DNA from: Vibrio panuliri
Lineage (GTDB): Bacteria; Pseudomonadota; Gammaproteobacteria; Enterobacterales; Vibrionaceae
Assembly: GCF_009938205.1 (NCBI RefSeq)
Contig: NZ_AP019654.1
Span: forward strand, 1,798,001 to 1,862,000
Reading direction: 5' to 3'
Length of the DNA: 64,000 bases
The notes under the pieces are model-generated. The model saw nothing but the letters and a program-made list of their open reading frames with translations. It was not told the origin of the DNA and made no database searches. Below are positions 19,023 through 27,911 of this stretch, one piece after another. Made by a program: the position numbers and the translations under genes. The stretch's first letter is position 1, and each line of letters starts with the position of its first letter.

Positions 19023-19556
19023 CTACTTGCTAGCGCTGGTGTGCATTAGATGCGGATTAAAAATACGATTAAGAGAGTGAAGCACGAGACCAACACCACT
19101 GATCGCCATAAACAAGAATGAGAGTGGGATCATGCCTTTGATGATCCAGCGATAAGGTAAGCCACCGGGATCGCCCGACATTTCATTTAACGCGAAGCTC
19201 TCTTTGGCAAAATCAATTCCGTACCACGCCACCAGCAGACAGAAAGGAAAGAGGAAAAACAGTGTCCCTAGTAGGTCAATAATGGCTTGCGCTTTGTTTG
19301 ACAAGCGCTCATAGAAAAGGTCGACTCGAACATGCCCGCCAGCTTTAATCGCATATGGGACACCAAGCAAAAAGACCGCTGAAAACAGATGCCACTCCAT
19401 CTCTTGGAAGGCAATAGAGACATCGTTAAACACGTAACGCATCACAACGTCGTACACGACGTTACACAGTAACAGAATAAATAATATGCTGGATAACCAA
19501 CCTAGCATATCCCCGAAGCGATTGAACAATCGCTCGATATAAATAAGACTTCTCAT
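19023..19556 (-). CDS. dctQ: TRAP transporter small permease (DctQ type)
   Basis: A 177-residue membrane protein with four hydrophobic helices and the DctQ-family segments NVVYDVVMRYVFN and IKAGGHVRVDLFYERLS. It pairs with the large subunit encoded ten bases downstream. I begin at the ATG at 19556, which has GGAGTTAGGG just upstream; a start four codons earlier lacks a ribosome-binding site. Between this gene and the binding-protein gene lie 154 bases without coding, so the binding protein can be made in excess. Confidence 0.87.
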   Translation of the reverse strand: MRSLIYIERLFNRFGDMLGWLSSILFILLLCNVVYDVVMRYVFNDVSIAFQEMEWHLFSAVFLLGVPYAIKAGGHVRVDLFYERLSNKAQAIIDLLGTLFFLFPFCLLVAWYGIDFAKESFALNEMSGDPGGLPYRWIIKGMIPLSFLFMAISGVGLVLHSLNRIFNPHLMHTSASK

Positions 19557-19710
19557 CCCTAACTCCATGGAACTTAAAAAAGTGCTCCACGCAGACGCTG
19601 CTGGTGGAGCTATTATCTTGATTTAATAATTAAAAGGGGTTCTTGGGCTTCGTGTGACTGAGTCACATCATTTATAGCTGCGCTTATTGCGCTATTCTTA
19701 TCTGGCTGAT

Positions 19711-20835
19711 TTACTCAGCTTGGCTGTTCAGGTACGCACGGTGCGAAATATTCGACCATGGACGAACCTGCTCGATGTACGCTGCTTGAGATTCTTGGAT
19801 CTTCTTCGCTAGCTCATCTTTAGCCGCATGCTCAGCAAGCAAACGTTCGTTGGCTTCTTCCAGTGCTGAGATCACTTCTGCTGGGAAGTCTTTTACTTCT
19901 ACATTTGGATATTCAGACTGAATCGACGCCCAGTTCTTACCACTCTCATGCTTAGATTGAGTGTACATATCGTAGGCTGCCGTTTTCATTGCTACGGTTA
20001 AGATAGCTTGCAGATCGGCAGGTAGACTTTCCCAAGTACGCTTATTCACAAGGAACTGCAACTCAGTGCCCGGCTCATGCCAGCCTGTGTAGTAGTAAGG
20101 TGCAATTTTGTGAAAACCCATGCGTAAATCTAACGAAGGACCGACCCACTCAAGCGCATCGATAGTGCGACGTTCTAATGACGTATACAGTTCGCCAGGG
20201 GCAATATTGGTTGGTTTCGCACCCAGCTCCGCTAAGATTTCGCCAGCAAAACCGGGAATGCGCATTTTGAGACCTTGTAAGTCATCAACGGAGTTAATCT
20301 CTTTTTGGAACCAGCCGCCCATCTGTGTATCAGTGTTACCACCTGGGAATGACAGCAAATTGTGTGGTGCATAAACTTCTTCCATTAGCTCCATACCGCC
20401 ACCGTGATAAAACCATGCGTATTGCTCGGTTGGCAGCATGCCAAATGGCATTGAAGTGAAATAAAGCGTGTTAGGCACCTTACCTTTCCAGTAGTAAGAC
20501 GCAGAGTGACCAAGGTCATACTGACCAGACTTCACCATATCAAACACACCTAGTGGCGCTTTATGTTTGTTTGATGAATCGATGGTGATAACCAAGCGAC
20601 CGTCAGACATCTCTTCAGCCATCTTCGCCATATTTTTAGTTGCGTCACCAAAGATCGGGAAGTTGGGGCCCCATGTCTCTGCCAATTTCAACTTGTAGAC
20701 TTTCTCTGGTTTAACATCCTGTTGCGCAGTCTCTTGTTTGGATTCTTCACCGCAACCGACCAAAGCGATAGAAGCCGCTAAGGTGGCAACACCTAACTTA
20801 AGCTTCCCGTCTATCAATGAATTAAATACTCTCAT
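19711..20835 (-). CDS. dctP: TRAP transporter solute-binding lipoprotein (DctP/TakP-like)
   Basis: A 374-residue binding protein. The signal peptide ends in the lipobox LVGC (Cys28), so it is predicted to be a lipoprotein held at the membrane, which is less common than free periplasmic DctP. The mature part has the DctP-family arginine segment LKMRIPGFAGEIL and resembles the TakP group that binds 2-oxo acids (GGNTDTQMGGWFQKEI). Substrate assignment is tentative. I start at ATG 20835 (AAGGA nine bases upstream) rather than 19 codons earlier, because it gives a clean signal peptide. Confidence 0.88.
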   Translation of the reverse strand: MRVFNSLIDGKLKLGVATLAASIALVGCGEESKQETAQQDVKPEKVYKLKLAETWGPNFPIFGDATKNMAKMAEEMSDGRLVITIDSSNKHKAPLGVFDMVKSGQYDLGHSASYYWKGKVPNTLYFTSMPFGMLPTEQYAWFYHGGGMELMEEVYAPHNLLSFPGGNTDTQMGGWFQKEINSVDDLQGLKMRIPGFAGEILAELGAKPTNIAPGELYTSLERRTIDALEWVGPSLDLRMGFHKIAPYYYTGWHEPGTELQFLVNKRTWESLPADLQAILTVAMKTAAYDMYTQSKHESGKNWASIQSEYPNVEVKDFPAEVISALEEANERLLAEHAAKDELAKKIQESQAAYIEQVRPWSNISHRAYLNSQAE

Positions 20836-21192
20836 TATCAGATCCTTTGTTTCATGAGCGCCTTTACGACACTTCCTAGTCATCAACAGCATGAACGATC
20901 AAATGGGAATAAAAAATCGGCGTGAACACGGATATTTTTAACAGAACTATGACGAATTAAAAGCAAGTAATACGTATAACTACGTAATCCAAAGACAATT
21001 AACTCTCTAACTTAATGAATAAGATAACAATAATTGGCACAACCAAGTAAGCACAAAGTGAAACTATACGTACGTAGTTGCTGCGTACAAACTTTAAGAA
21101 TATTTTAACTATTGTGATAACAACGTTTTAATTTTGTATCTCACGGTACTTAATTCGCGAGAGTGACAAGGCTCAGTTGACGATATTGATGC
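20836..21192. promoter_or_regulatory. Control region of the TRAP operon with four TACGTA hexamers
   Basis: No gene is seen in this gap. TACGTA occurs at 20971-20976, 20981-20986, 21067-21072 and 21071-21076; two of them sit in inverted AACTACGTA / TACGTAGTT motifs (20978-20986 and 21071-21079). This looks like the binding region of a dimeric regulator for the TRAP operon, but no regulator gene is adjacent. Confidence 0.45.
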
Positions 21193-21221
21193 AAAAAAAA
21201 AGACCCCAACAAAGTGGGGCC
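21193..21221 (-). terminator. Terminator of the gene at 21247-21633
   Basis: GGCCCC pairs with GGGGTC across a short loop and is followed on the minus strand by nine T residues (21193-21201). Confidence 0.85.
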
Positions 21222-21246
21222 TTCTTCAAAACAGCTAATTGGCTAA

Positions 21247-21633
21247 TTAAATCGCTTTATAAATAACTTTGTTGCCAGCTAATTGTTCTTTCACTACTAG
21301 ATTTTCTTCTAGAAGTTTTTTAAGTGCGCCAGTTGCCCAAGAAGCTGCTTTCGCGTCTTCTTGACCTGCAGCTAGGCCGATACCTTTAGGGTTGATGCCA
21401 TCAGTATTGCTAACAACAATATCTAGCACTTGTTGCTGCTTAGGAGTCAGAGCTACGTCAGTTTGCTTAACCGCAACGACTTTCTCTGCTGCTGGTGCTA
21501 CAGCGACTTTCTTCTCAACTACAGGCTTAGCTTTTTTAGTTGCTTGAACGTTAGCAACTGCCGCTTTAATGTGCTTTTGCAGTTTCAGCTGCACTTTGCG
21601 CTTATGAGCAAGTCTCATCGAGTGTTTCTCCAT
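21247..21633 (-). CDS. Small basic protein with a winged-helix-like C-terminus
   Basis: A 128-residue protein I cannot name with certainty. The first 45 residues are very basic and alanine-rich (HKRKVQLKLQKHIKAAV). Residues 46-60 form a proline/alanine/valine linker, and the last 65 residues (LTPKQQQVLDIVVSNTDGINPKGIG through LVVKEQLAGNKVIYKAI) look like a MarR-type or similar winged helix. The layout suggests a small nucleic-acid-binding protein. It is a single gene with its own terminator. A start at codon 6 (MRLAHK) is also possible. Confidence 0.7.
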   Translation of the reverse strand: MEKHSMRLAHKRKVQLKLQKHIKAAVANVQATKKAKPVVEKKVAVAPAAEKVVAVKQTDVALTPKQQQVLDIVVSNTDGINPKGIGLAAGQEDAKAASWATGALKKLLEENLVVKEQLAGNKVIYKAI

Positions 21634-21839
21634 TTCACTGCATACCGAGCAGTGGTGAAAATTTGAAGCGCGTTTTATACCAAAAAATTGCGATTAATGA
21701 CAGGGTATCAATGCCTTTAAACGACAAAAACGTGTCGTGTGTTGGTAGAAGGACAGAAAATAGTCGATATTTAGACTGATCCATTTCCATCGTCATCGGT
21801 AGAGATCAAGAGTAATCAATCCGTCAATTAGGGTCTTGG

Positions 21840-22550
21840 ATGAAAACCATACACCTTTACAATCACCGGTTTAGAAACCTATCCGTCAAACAGATTTGGG
21901 TCGCGATACCACTGACACTGCTGGTCGCTTCTGCGGTATGGTTCTCCACCAGTTGGCAACAGCTGATCGTCGCTATTCTCTTGCTTATCGCAGCTTACTA
22001 TGCGCTAAAACTTCTGATTAAACAGTCAACTGTGGGATACACACTCACTGCCACCCATTTTCAACAACACTTTGCCAAAGGCGGTTGGGTCGTTGGTTGG
22101 CACAACATTAGTAAGATCGGAGTGTGCCAGTATCATCAAGAAGGATGGTACCAACCTCTGCCATGGATAGGGATTAAGCTCAAGGATTACGATCCATACC
22201 TGCAAGCCATTTGCCCAAGAATTGCCACCGAGCTGCTGCTGGGGCAACGTGCCCTACTCTATCTCGGCTTGAAACAGCAAGAAAAGCTAACCCAGTTTGA
22301 AGACAAAGTTCTCGACTCACGCCCTTATGTGAGTGAGAAAGGCACTCACTACTCTGGGCTACAAGCAATGCTCGCCAATAGAATGGGTTACCAGCGCGAA
22401 TTTTATGACTACGATATTTTCATCTCGACCAACGATCTCGACCGTTCAGATCAAGAGTTCATCGGATTAATGCGACGCTACCTCGCCGCCAGTCACAACG
22501 GATATAAAAAAGGCCGCGAACGCGACCTTTGGGAAAACTCTCAAGAGTAA
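21840..22550 (+). CDS. DUF2982 family membrane protein
   Basis: A 236-residue protein of unknown function found in Vibrio and relatives (DUF2982). Two close hydrophobic helices near the N-terminus (about 18-36 and 40-58) anchor it in the membrane. The rest is soluble, with a conserved LPWIGIKLKDYDPYL segment and a C-terminal FYDYDIFISTNDLDR motif. Its stop abuts the end of the convergent gloC gene with no space between them. No signal on expression was seen. Confidence 0.8.
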   Translation: MKTIHLYNHRFRNLSVKQIWVAIPLTLLVASAVWFSTSWQQLIVAILLLIAAYYALKLLIKQSTVGYTLTATHFQQHFAKGGWVVGWHNISKIGVCQYHQEGWYQPLPWIGIKLKDYDPYLQAICPRIATELLLGQRALLYLGLKQQEKLTQFEDKVLDSRPYVSEKGTHYSGLQAMLANRMGYQREFYDYDIFISTNDLDRSDQEFIGLMRRYLAASHNGYKKGRERDLWENSQE

Positions 22551-23207
22551 TTAGTAAAGTGGCATTTCATCAGCCACAAAAGGATTCGAGGCACGCTCGC
22601 GACCAAAGGTTGACTCCGGTCCATGACCCGGAACAAAACGCACATCGTTACCGAGCGGCCACAGTTTGGTTTTGATCGAGTTAATTAGCGTATTGAAATC
22701 GCCTTTCGGGAAATCGGTACGTCCAACACTGCCGTTGAACAGAACATCGCCAACAAACGCCAGTTGGGCTTCTTGGTTAAATAGAACCACGTGGCCCGGT
22801 GTGTGACCCGGCGTGTGAATCACGTCCATCGTTTGATTACCAAAGGTGATTTGGTCGCCTTCTTCAAGCCATTGATCAGGTTCGAACGCTTCGGTAAGAG
22901 GGAAACCGAACATCTGGCTTTGCCCTTCAAGGCCTTGTAACCAGAAGTTATCCTCTTTGTGTGGGCCAACAACCGGCTTGCCGTCGAGAAGTCGAGATAG
23001 CGCCTGAGTTCCACCAACATGATCGAGGTGTCCGTGCGTTAGCACCAAGCTTTCTACTTCAACACCGAGCTCTTTGATCAACATCGCCAATTGCTTTTCG
23101 TCACCACCTGGATCGATCACGATACCTTTCATGGTTTCATCACACCAAACAATTGAACAGTTCTGAGAGAACGAAGTGACAGGTACAACCTGATACTGCA
23201 AAGACAT
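22551..23207 (-). CDS. gloC: Metallo-beta-lactamase-fold hydrolase, GloC (YcbL)
   Basis: A 218-residue type II glyoxalase-like hydrolase. It has the zinc motif THGHLDHVGG (about residues 58-67), GHTPGHVV (about 132-139), the metal-bridging aspartate in FVGDVLF and the final GHGPESTFGRE. The enteric homologue hydrolyses S-lactoylglutathione in the cytoplasm. The gene follows mepK and ldtD on the same strand in the ycbB-ycbK-ycbL order of E. coli. A 12-base inverted repeat lies in the 133-base gap upstream, so it may have its own transcript. Confidence 0.9.
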   Translation of the reverse strand: MSLQYQVVPVTSFSQNCSIVWCDETMKGIVIDPGGDEKQLAMLIKELGVEVESLVLTHGHLDHVGGTQALSRLLDGKPVVGPHKEDNFWLQGLEGQSQMFGFPLTEAFEPDQWLEEGDQITFGNQTMDVIHTPGHTPGHVVLFNQEAQLAFVGDVLFNGSVGRTDFPKGDFNTLINSIKTKLWPLGNDVRFVPGHGPESTFGRERASNPFVADEMPLY

Positions 23208-23244
23208 AGAAAAACCTTATATATCGAGAATCTGGCTGAACTAT

Positions 23245-23287
23245 GACACGATAGTTAACTAACCTCAAGTGAGTTAACTATCGTTGT
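23245..23287. repeat. Perfect inverted repeat between mepK and gloC
   Basis: CGATAGTTAACT (23249-23260) is repeated in inverse at 23272-23283, and GACA/TGTC extend it with a one-base mismatch. There is no T run on either side, so it is either an operator or an mRNA hairpin instead of a standard terminator. Confidence 0.55.
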
Positions 23288-23340
23288 CATCAATGCTGTT
23301 AACTCAACAACTTACTGATGTAAAGATGGCTTCCTGCTCA

Positions 23341-23883
23341 CTAAGACCAGTAACGTACAGGCCCAGTATCAATGTGAACAAAATTGCTACTTGGATAGTA
23401 ACCCACCCCACCAGCTTTTATCTCACGGGCAATATCGCGGACTTTGCGTAGGTTGACACCATCTAAGCGAAAGTCGATTGCTTGACCTGTCATATGGTAG
23501 CTCTTTTTCGCCACCCCACTTGAACGAGCGCGTAGAGCTTTGTTGGTGGCCGGAGAACGGTAACCAGAAATAATCTGCACTTCCGCTTCTACGCCTAACT
23601 CCGATTGAATCAATGAAATCTGATCAAACAGTTTCTTGTCCATGTTGTGGATTTCATTACGTCTAAAGTCACGGCAAATTTTGTCAATACGCGTGAGTTC
23701 CTTTCTAACATAATGTTGACCATCGAAATAACGCGTTTCGAGGTTTTCTCCTGTGTGCACATTGTTGAGTGCCAAAGAGCGAGAAAGATCTGGGTATGAT
23801 GCAAGCGCAACGCTTGGAGCACAACTTGCTACGACAATCCCACTTCCTGCCAACTTAATAAAATTTCTGCGTGTAACTTGCAC
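23341..23883 (-). CDS. mepK: Murein endopeptidase MepK (YcbK)
   Basis: A 180-residue peptidase of the M15/DUF882 family. A twin-arginine signal (TRRNFIKLAGSG) begins the protein, so it is exported folded. The metal-site residues are visible in SGYRSPATN, SYHMTGQAIDFRL and FVHIDTG, matching the His-Asp-His set of the family. The E. coli homologue cuts meso-DAP cross-links in peptidoglycan, especially 3-3 bonds made by L,D-transpeptidases. It follows ldtD, which makes such bonds, with 272 bases between them. Confidence 0.9.
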   Translation of the reverse strand: MQVTRRNFIKLAGSGIVVASCAPSVALASYPDLSRSLALNNVHTGENLETRYFDGQHYVRKELTRIDKICRDFRRNEIHNMDKKLFDQISLIQSELGVEAEVQIISGYRSPATNKALRARSSGVAKKSYHMTGQAIDFRLDGVNLRKVRDIAREIKAGGVGYYPSSNFVHIDTGPVRYWS

Positions 23884-24155
23884 TGTTATTAACCTTCATA
23901 ACTGCTTGTGGATTTCGTGCTGAGTCGGACACTACCGAACTCTGTTATGAAGTGCAAATGCATAAAACGTGCTTAAAAGCGGCTTTAAGTTGCATCACAA
24001 AGGTTAATTATTGAACTTGTTAATAAAATATTTATAAAAAGGCGAAATGCAATAAATTGTAAATTTTCAGTCAATGTGACCATTGCCGCTTTGTGTTGCC
24101 GCAAAGCGGTAAAATGTGACTAGATTTTGACGTCACAATTTTAACGTGGCACCGC

Positions 24156-25688
24156 TCAATAATCTAAGCGATAGATATCATCCCGATACTGCACCTTGCC
24201 CTCTTCAGACCAAGCTGTTTGGTAAATAATATGTACCGGAATACGTTCACGTAATGGAATCGACTTATTATCCTGCGTGGTGATCTGCTGAATTTCTTCT
24301 AAGTTGAGGCCTTGATTGGCAAGCAATAACGCCGCCAGTTGATCGGCATCTTTGACGCGAACACAACCAGAGCTAAAGGCTCGGGAAGGCTGCTCAAACA
24401 AATGCTTACTCGGCGTGTCATGCAGAAATATCGCCCGATCGTTGGGCGTGTTGAACTTGTAGAGTCCCAACGCATTGTTGGCACCCGACATTTGTCTCAT
24501 CCGATAAGGAAACGCTTTGGGATGAGTGTGATACCAATCAATCATGTTTGGGTTGATAATTTGACTAGAAGTCCAACTTTTAATGATTTTAATGTTCTGT
24601 TTGTCTAAATAGTTCGGGTCTTGTTGAACCGCTGGAATGATATCTTCAACCATGATTTTCCAAGGTACATTCCAAGTTGGATTTAGAATCACCGAGTCAA
24701 GATTACTGGTCATTACTGGTGTCGGGCGTTTTTGTCGCCCTACAATCACCTGAGATTTAAACACCTGCTCACCCGCAAACCAATACTCCATCTCGTATCC
24801 GGGGACGTTGACTACAATGATGGTGTTGCGTTGTTCAGGCCAAATACGGCTTCGCTCTGCATTGACCGCGATAATCTTCAGTCGGTCTTTGCTGCTTTTG
24901 TTTAACCAACGAATGGTATTAGGGCCAATGATTCCATCCGCTTTTAAACCGTGTATGCGTTGAAATTGTTTAACCGCATCTTCTAGCTGATTGTCATAGT
25001 AGCCAATCTCTCGCTCAATACCGACCAGATCGACATCGACTTGTTCAAGACGCTGTAACAGCGCTTCGCGACTCTCCAGAATATCACCAACCCGCTTTAG
25101 ACGGGTCGACTGAGTGTAAAGAGGGACAACATCATAAATTCGGCTAGCGATACGGAGATAGGTACTGATCAAAGCTTGATAACTATCGTCGTCTGGGGTG
25201 TACGTATCAATCAACGCATCCAACTGCTGGGATTGCATTGAACCCTTTAAGTCAGCGAGCGCCGCTTCACTTGGTAGCGGCAAAGGTTGAGTAATCTTCT
25301 CTTCAAAAAACCAGGTTTTACCGTACTGCTTCGCGAGTTCGGCATAGCTCATATAAGCCAGAAGCGTATCGGTCGCCAACAGATCATATTGATACCAAAG
25401 ATTGCTATTACGTAGATAACGTAATTGATTGAGTTGCTTAGAGAGTATGGGGCTAATACCCGCTTTATCAATCAGCTCTAACTGAAACTCAAGTTGACTA
25501 CTTTGGTGTAAATCGAACCAAATAAGTTGATTATCATTGCTGCGATAGAGTTCCTCCAACTGCTGCGGGTATTGATACTCAACAGCGCTGTTAGGCTCTA
25601 CCCAGCCAATCTGTTCAAAATAGTTTTCCGCCCATACCGTACTTGGCATAAGAGAAAAGGCAAACAACAAGATACCGCTTCGTAACAT
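24156..25688 (-). CDS. ldtD: L,D-transpeptidase LdtD (YcbB-like)
   Basis: A 510-residue periplasmic L,D-transpeptidase. It has a signal peptide (cleavage near VWA-EN, residue 20), a large N-terminal region, a PG_binding_1 domain (about 228-262, AVKQFQRIHGLKADGIIGP) and a YkuD catalytic domain with the nucleophile Cys442 in SSGCVRVKDA and a conserved FLHDTPSK. It makes 3-3 cross-links or attaches lipoproteins in peptidoglycan; the domain layout agrees with the former. It is shorter than E. coli LdtD (615). Downstream lie mepK and gloC. Confidence 0.9.
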   Translation of the reverse strand: MLRSGILLFAFSLMPSTVWAENYFEQIGWVEPNSAVEYQYPQQLEELYRSNDNQLIWFDLHQSSQLEFQLELIDKAGISPILSKQLNQLRYLRNSNLWYQYDLLATDTLLAYMSYAELAKQYGKTWFFEEKITQPLPLPSEAALADLKGSMQSQQLDALIDTYTPDDDSYQALISTYLRIASRIYDVVPLYTQSTRLKRVGDILESREALLQRLEQVDVDLVGIEREIGYYDNQLEDAVKQFQRIHGLKADGIIGPNTIRWLNKSSKDRLKIIAVNAERSRIWPEQRNTIIVVNVPGYEMEYWFAGEQVFKSQVIVGRQKRPTPVMTSNLDSVILNPTWNVPWKIMVEDIIPAVQQDPNYLDKQNIKIIKSWTSSQIINPNMIDWYHTHPKAFPYRMRQMSGANNALGLYKFNTPNDRAIFLHDTPSKHLFEQPSRAFSSGCVRVKDADQLAALLLANQGLNLEEIQQITTQDNKSIPLRERIPVHIIYQTAWSEEGKVQYRDDIYRLDY

Positions 25689-25796
25689 TATTCCATCGCT
25701 TTTTTCTTACCATAAATTTAAGTATGGCAGAGAATTTCCATTTAGCTGGGTTTGTTTATCTTAGTTTTATCAATACGTTAGTGCTAACACCTATGT

Positions 25797-26894
25797 CTAA
25801 GCTATCATACTCCAATGGTTATCCCACTGAATAGATGTAAATACGGAAGATTTGTCTCTTGGTTGCGATTGAGTGATCACAGTGCCAGAACCAGAGCTAA
25901 TCGCGAACTCACCCTGATTGAACACAACGCCAGATGCGTCAGGTAATGGCGATAACTCGACCAACTCTCCGCTCTGCTTTGACCAAATCCCGTAACAGTT
26001 GCCACGTGGTGAAGTCGCCAATATCCATTCGTCTGAGGCCGCAATGCTTGCAATGTAATGACTAAAGCGCGCCCATTGTTCCGGCTCGGCGTACAGAGGC
26101 TGCAACTCTTTACCAGAACGATACATCGCCAATAGAGCAGGATATTCATCAGGCTCACCCCGATACTGCTGCCCGCACAACACGGTATTGTCACCATCAT
26201 GAGCTAAATGACGAATACTCAAGCGATGGTCAGGCAAACTCCGTTGCTCTAACCTTTCCCCACGTGGAGACAAAAAGGTTAAGCTCGGCTGCATAGATTC
26301 TAGATTTAACGGCTCACGACCATTAGTGTGAACGCCGCCTACACCGATAACAAGCCTGTCGTCAGGCATCACGATGACCTCATGCGGTCCGATGCCAAAA
26401 TCAGTCAACTCATCAATCTTTTTATAACCATCGGCAACATCATAGATACCAATAATGCCTCTACTGGTTCCACGCTCTCCCTCTGTGGCAAACAGTAAAT
26501 GTCCGTCATTAGAGTAGACACCATGACCATAATAATGGCGAGAAGGACTGGCCTTATTCAAGCGAATCATCTCACCAGTTACATAATCAAACACCATAAA
26601 GTAGCTGCCGGGGCGACGAGCAAATGCGACCGCATGTCCCCTAGCAGCATTGGATGTCACGCCATGCCCTCGCTCTGGGAGCGGTAACTGTCGAATCGGT
26701 TGTCCAAACTGATCAGCTACAACCACGCTGTAGCGGTCACGCCCCGTGATTGCACAACCAATTAAACTTGGCTGAGAACTCTGTGGAGTGTTTGGTGTAC
26801 TGCTACATCCAAACGGTAAGATAGGTGCCGCCGCACCAAATAACGCTGCCTTAAGCAGCGTTCTACGCGTTGGATCAGTCACCATCGGTTGCAT
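25797..26894 (-). CDS. DUF1513 protein of the imelysin operon
   Basis: A 365-residue exported protein. A twin-arginine signal (PTRRTLLKAALFG) ends near FGCSS, which is also a possible lipobox. The remainder reads as a beta-propeller-like protein with repeated segments such as GHGVYSNDGHLLFATEGERG and GIGPHEVIVMPDDRLVIG. It is the last gene of a four-gene operon with two imelysin proteins and a di-haem oxidoreductase and overlaps the imelysin gene upstream by 20 bases. Its function is unknown; the operon context points to iron or haem handling at the cell surface. Confidence 0.82.
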   Translation of the reverse strand: MQPMVTDPTRRTLLKAALFGAAAPILPFGCSSTPNTPQSSQPSLIGCAITGRDRYSVVVADQFGQPIRQLPLPERGHGVTSNAARGHAVAFARRPGSYFMVFDYVTGEMIRLNKASPSRHYYGHGVYSNDGHLLFATEGERGTSRGIIGIYDVADGYKKIDELTDFGIGPHEVIVMPDDRLVIGVGGVHTNGREPLNLESMQPSLTFLSPRGERLEQRSLPDHRLSIRHLAHDGDNTVLCGQQYRGEPDEYPALLAMYRSGKELQPLYAEPEQWARFSHYIASIAASDEWILATSPRGNCYGIWSKQSGELVELSPLPDASGVVFNQGEFAISSGSGTVITQSQPRDKSSVFTSIQWDNHWSMIA

Positions 26895-27903
26895 TAAATC
26901 CTATCACCACACCAAGCTCGATAGCGACTTCTTCATGGATAAGATAATTCAGTCGCTCTAACTTGTTATATTGTGACATTACGGTTTGATAACCCTGCTT
27001 AGTTTGCAGGAGTTCAAACAAGCTTTGATCGGTTGGCCATGTCTCAATTGTCAGCTCAAACTGATCGACGATTCTATCAGCCAAAGCCCCCTTCCCTCGT
27101 TGACGCAACTGGGCGTCCAAACCATCACCGTTAGCTTGATAGACGGCCTTCATAGCAATCACGTTATCTTTGAGGTTTACCATCGATGTTTGTGAGCGCC
27201 ACGACTCGGCGAAATAAGGGCGTGGCTTGCCAACTTTCGCAAGAGGTCGGCTAAGCTTTTTCATACTGTAATCAAGCTGGTTAGACAGCATCGCAATATA
27301 TTCAGAATTCCAATCATTTGCCTCTAAAGTGACCCAAGGATTGGTTTGCCACGCATCGGCAATTTTCTGTGCGTTGTGCGCTAAGTTCTGACTAATTGCT
27401 ACACCAAGCTGGCAGGTGTTGTCACTAACTTGGAAGTTGGATAAGGTGTCGTAGAGTAACCACTCGATGGCACCGACACCTTGTACAGTGACACTTTGAG
27501 TCGCGATATCCCCTGCTTGCCAATCAGATTTATTTTGACGAACCAGCGCGCCCATTTTCCGCCCGGTGGTGTTTTTCTTATCGGGCCAAAACTGAATGTT
27601 CCAGCTTTGCTCTAACGCGGCTTGCGGTCCTCGCTCTTGCCCTTGTAACGCCATCCAACTCACCATGGTTTGATGCCATTGTTCTTGCACGGCGGCAATA
27701 TCACTACTCGTCGCACAATACTGAGCCACTTGGTGTTGGAGTAAGTCAGCTTGCTGGCGAAAACGATCCGCAGCGGCAAACTCAACCAAATATACACCTT
27801 GGCTAGCATGACCCGTTTGCTCCGGCGTTGCGACTTGATTTAACTCCGCTTGGCAACCCACCAATACTATTGGTAACGCGCACATAAACAGTTTGCTATT
27901 CAT
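26875..27903 (-). CDS. Imelysin-family lipoprotein
   Basis: A 342-residue protein with a lipoprotein signal (lipobox LVGC, Cys17), probably held on a membrane. The rest is helical and belongs to the imelysin/EfeO M75-like family. Where many members have GxHxxE, this one reads GVGAIEWLLYD, so the usual histidine is absent. The partner copy at 29441 keeps it. Imelysin proteins are linked to iron uptake and are not proven peptidases. It lies between the di-haem oxidoreductase and DUF1513 genes in the same transcript. Confidence 0.84.
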   Translation of the reverse strand: MNSKLFMCALPIVLVGCQAELNQVATPEQTGHASQGVYLVEFAAADRFRQQADLLQHQVAQYCATSSDIAAVQEQWHQTMVSWMALQGQERGPQAALEQSWNIQFWPDKKNTTGRKMGALVRQNKSDWQAGDIATQSVTVQGVGAIEWLLYDTLSNFQVSDNTCQLGVAISQNLAHNAQKIADAWQTNPWVTLEANDWNSEYIAMLSNQLDYSMKKLSRPLAKVGKPRPYFAESWRSQTSMVNLKDNVIAMKAVYQANGDGLDAQLRQRGKGALADRIVDQFELTIETWPTDQSLFELLQTKQGYQTVMSQYNKLERLNYLIHEEVAIELGVVIGFNATDGD

Positions 27904-27911
27904 AGTGACCT

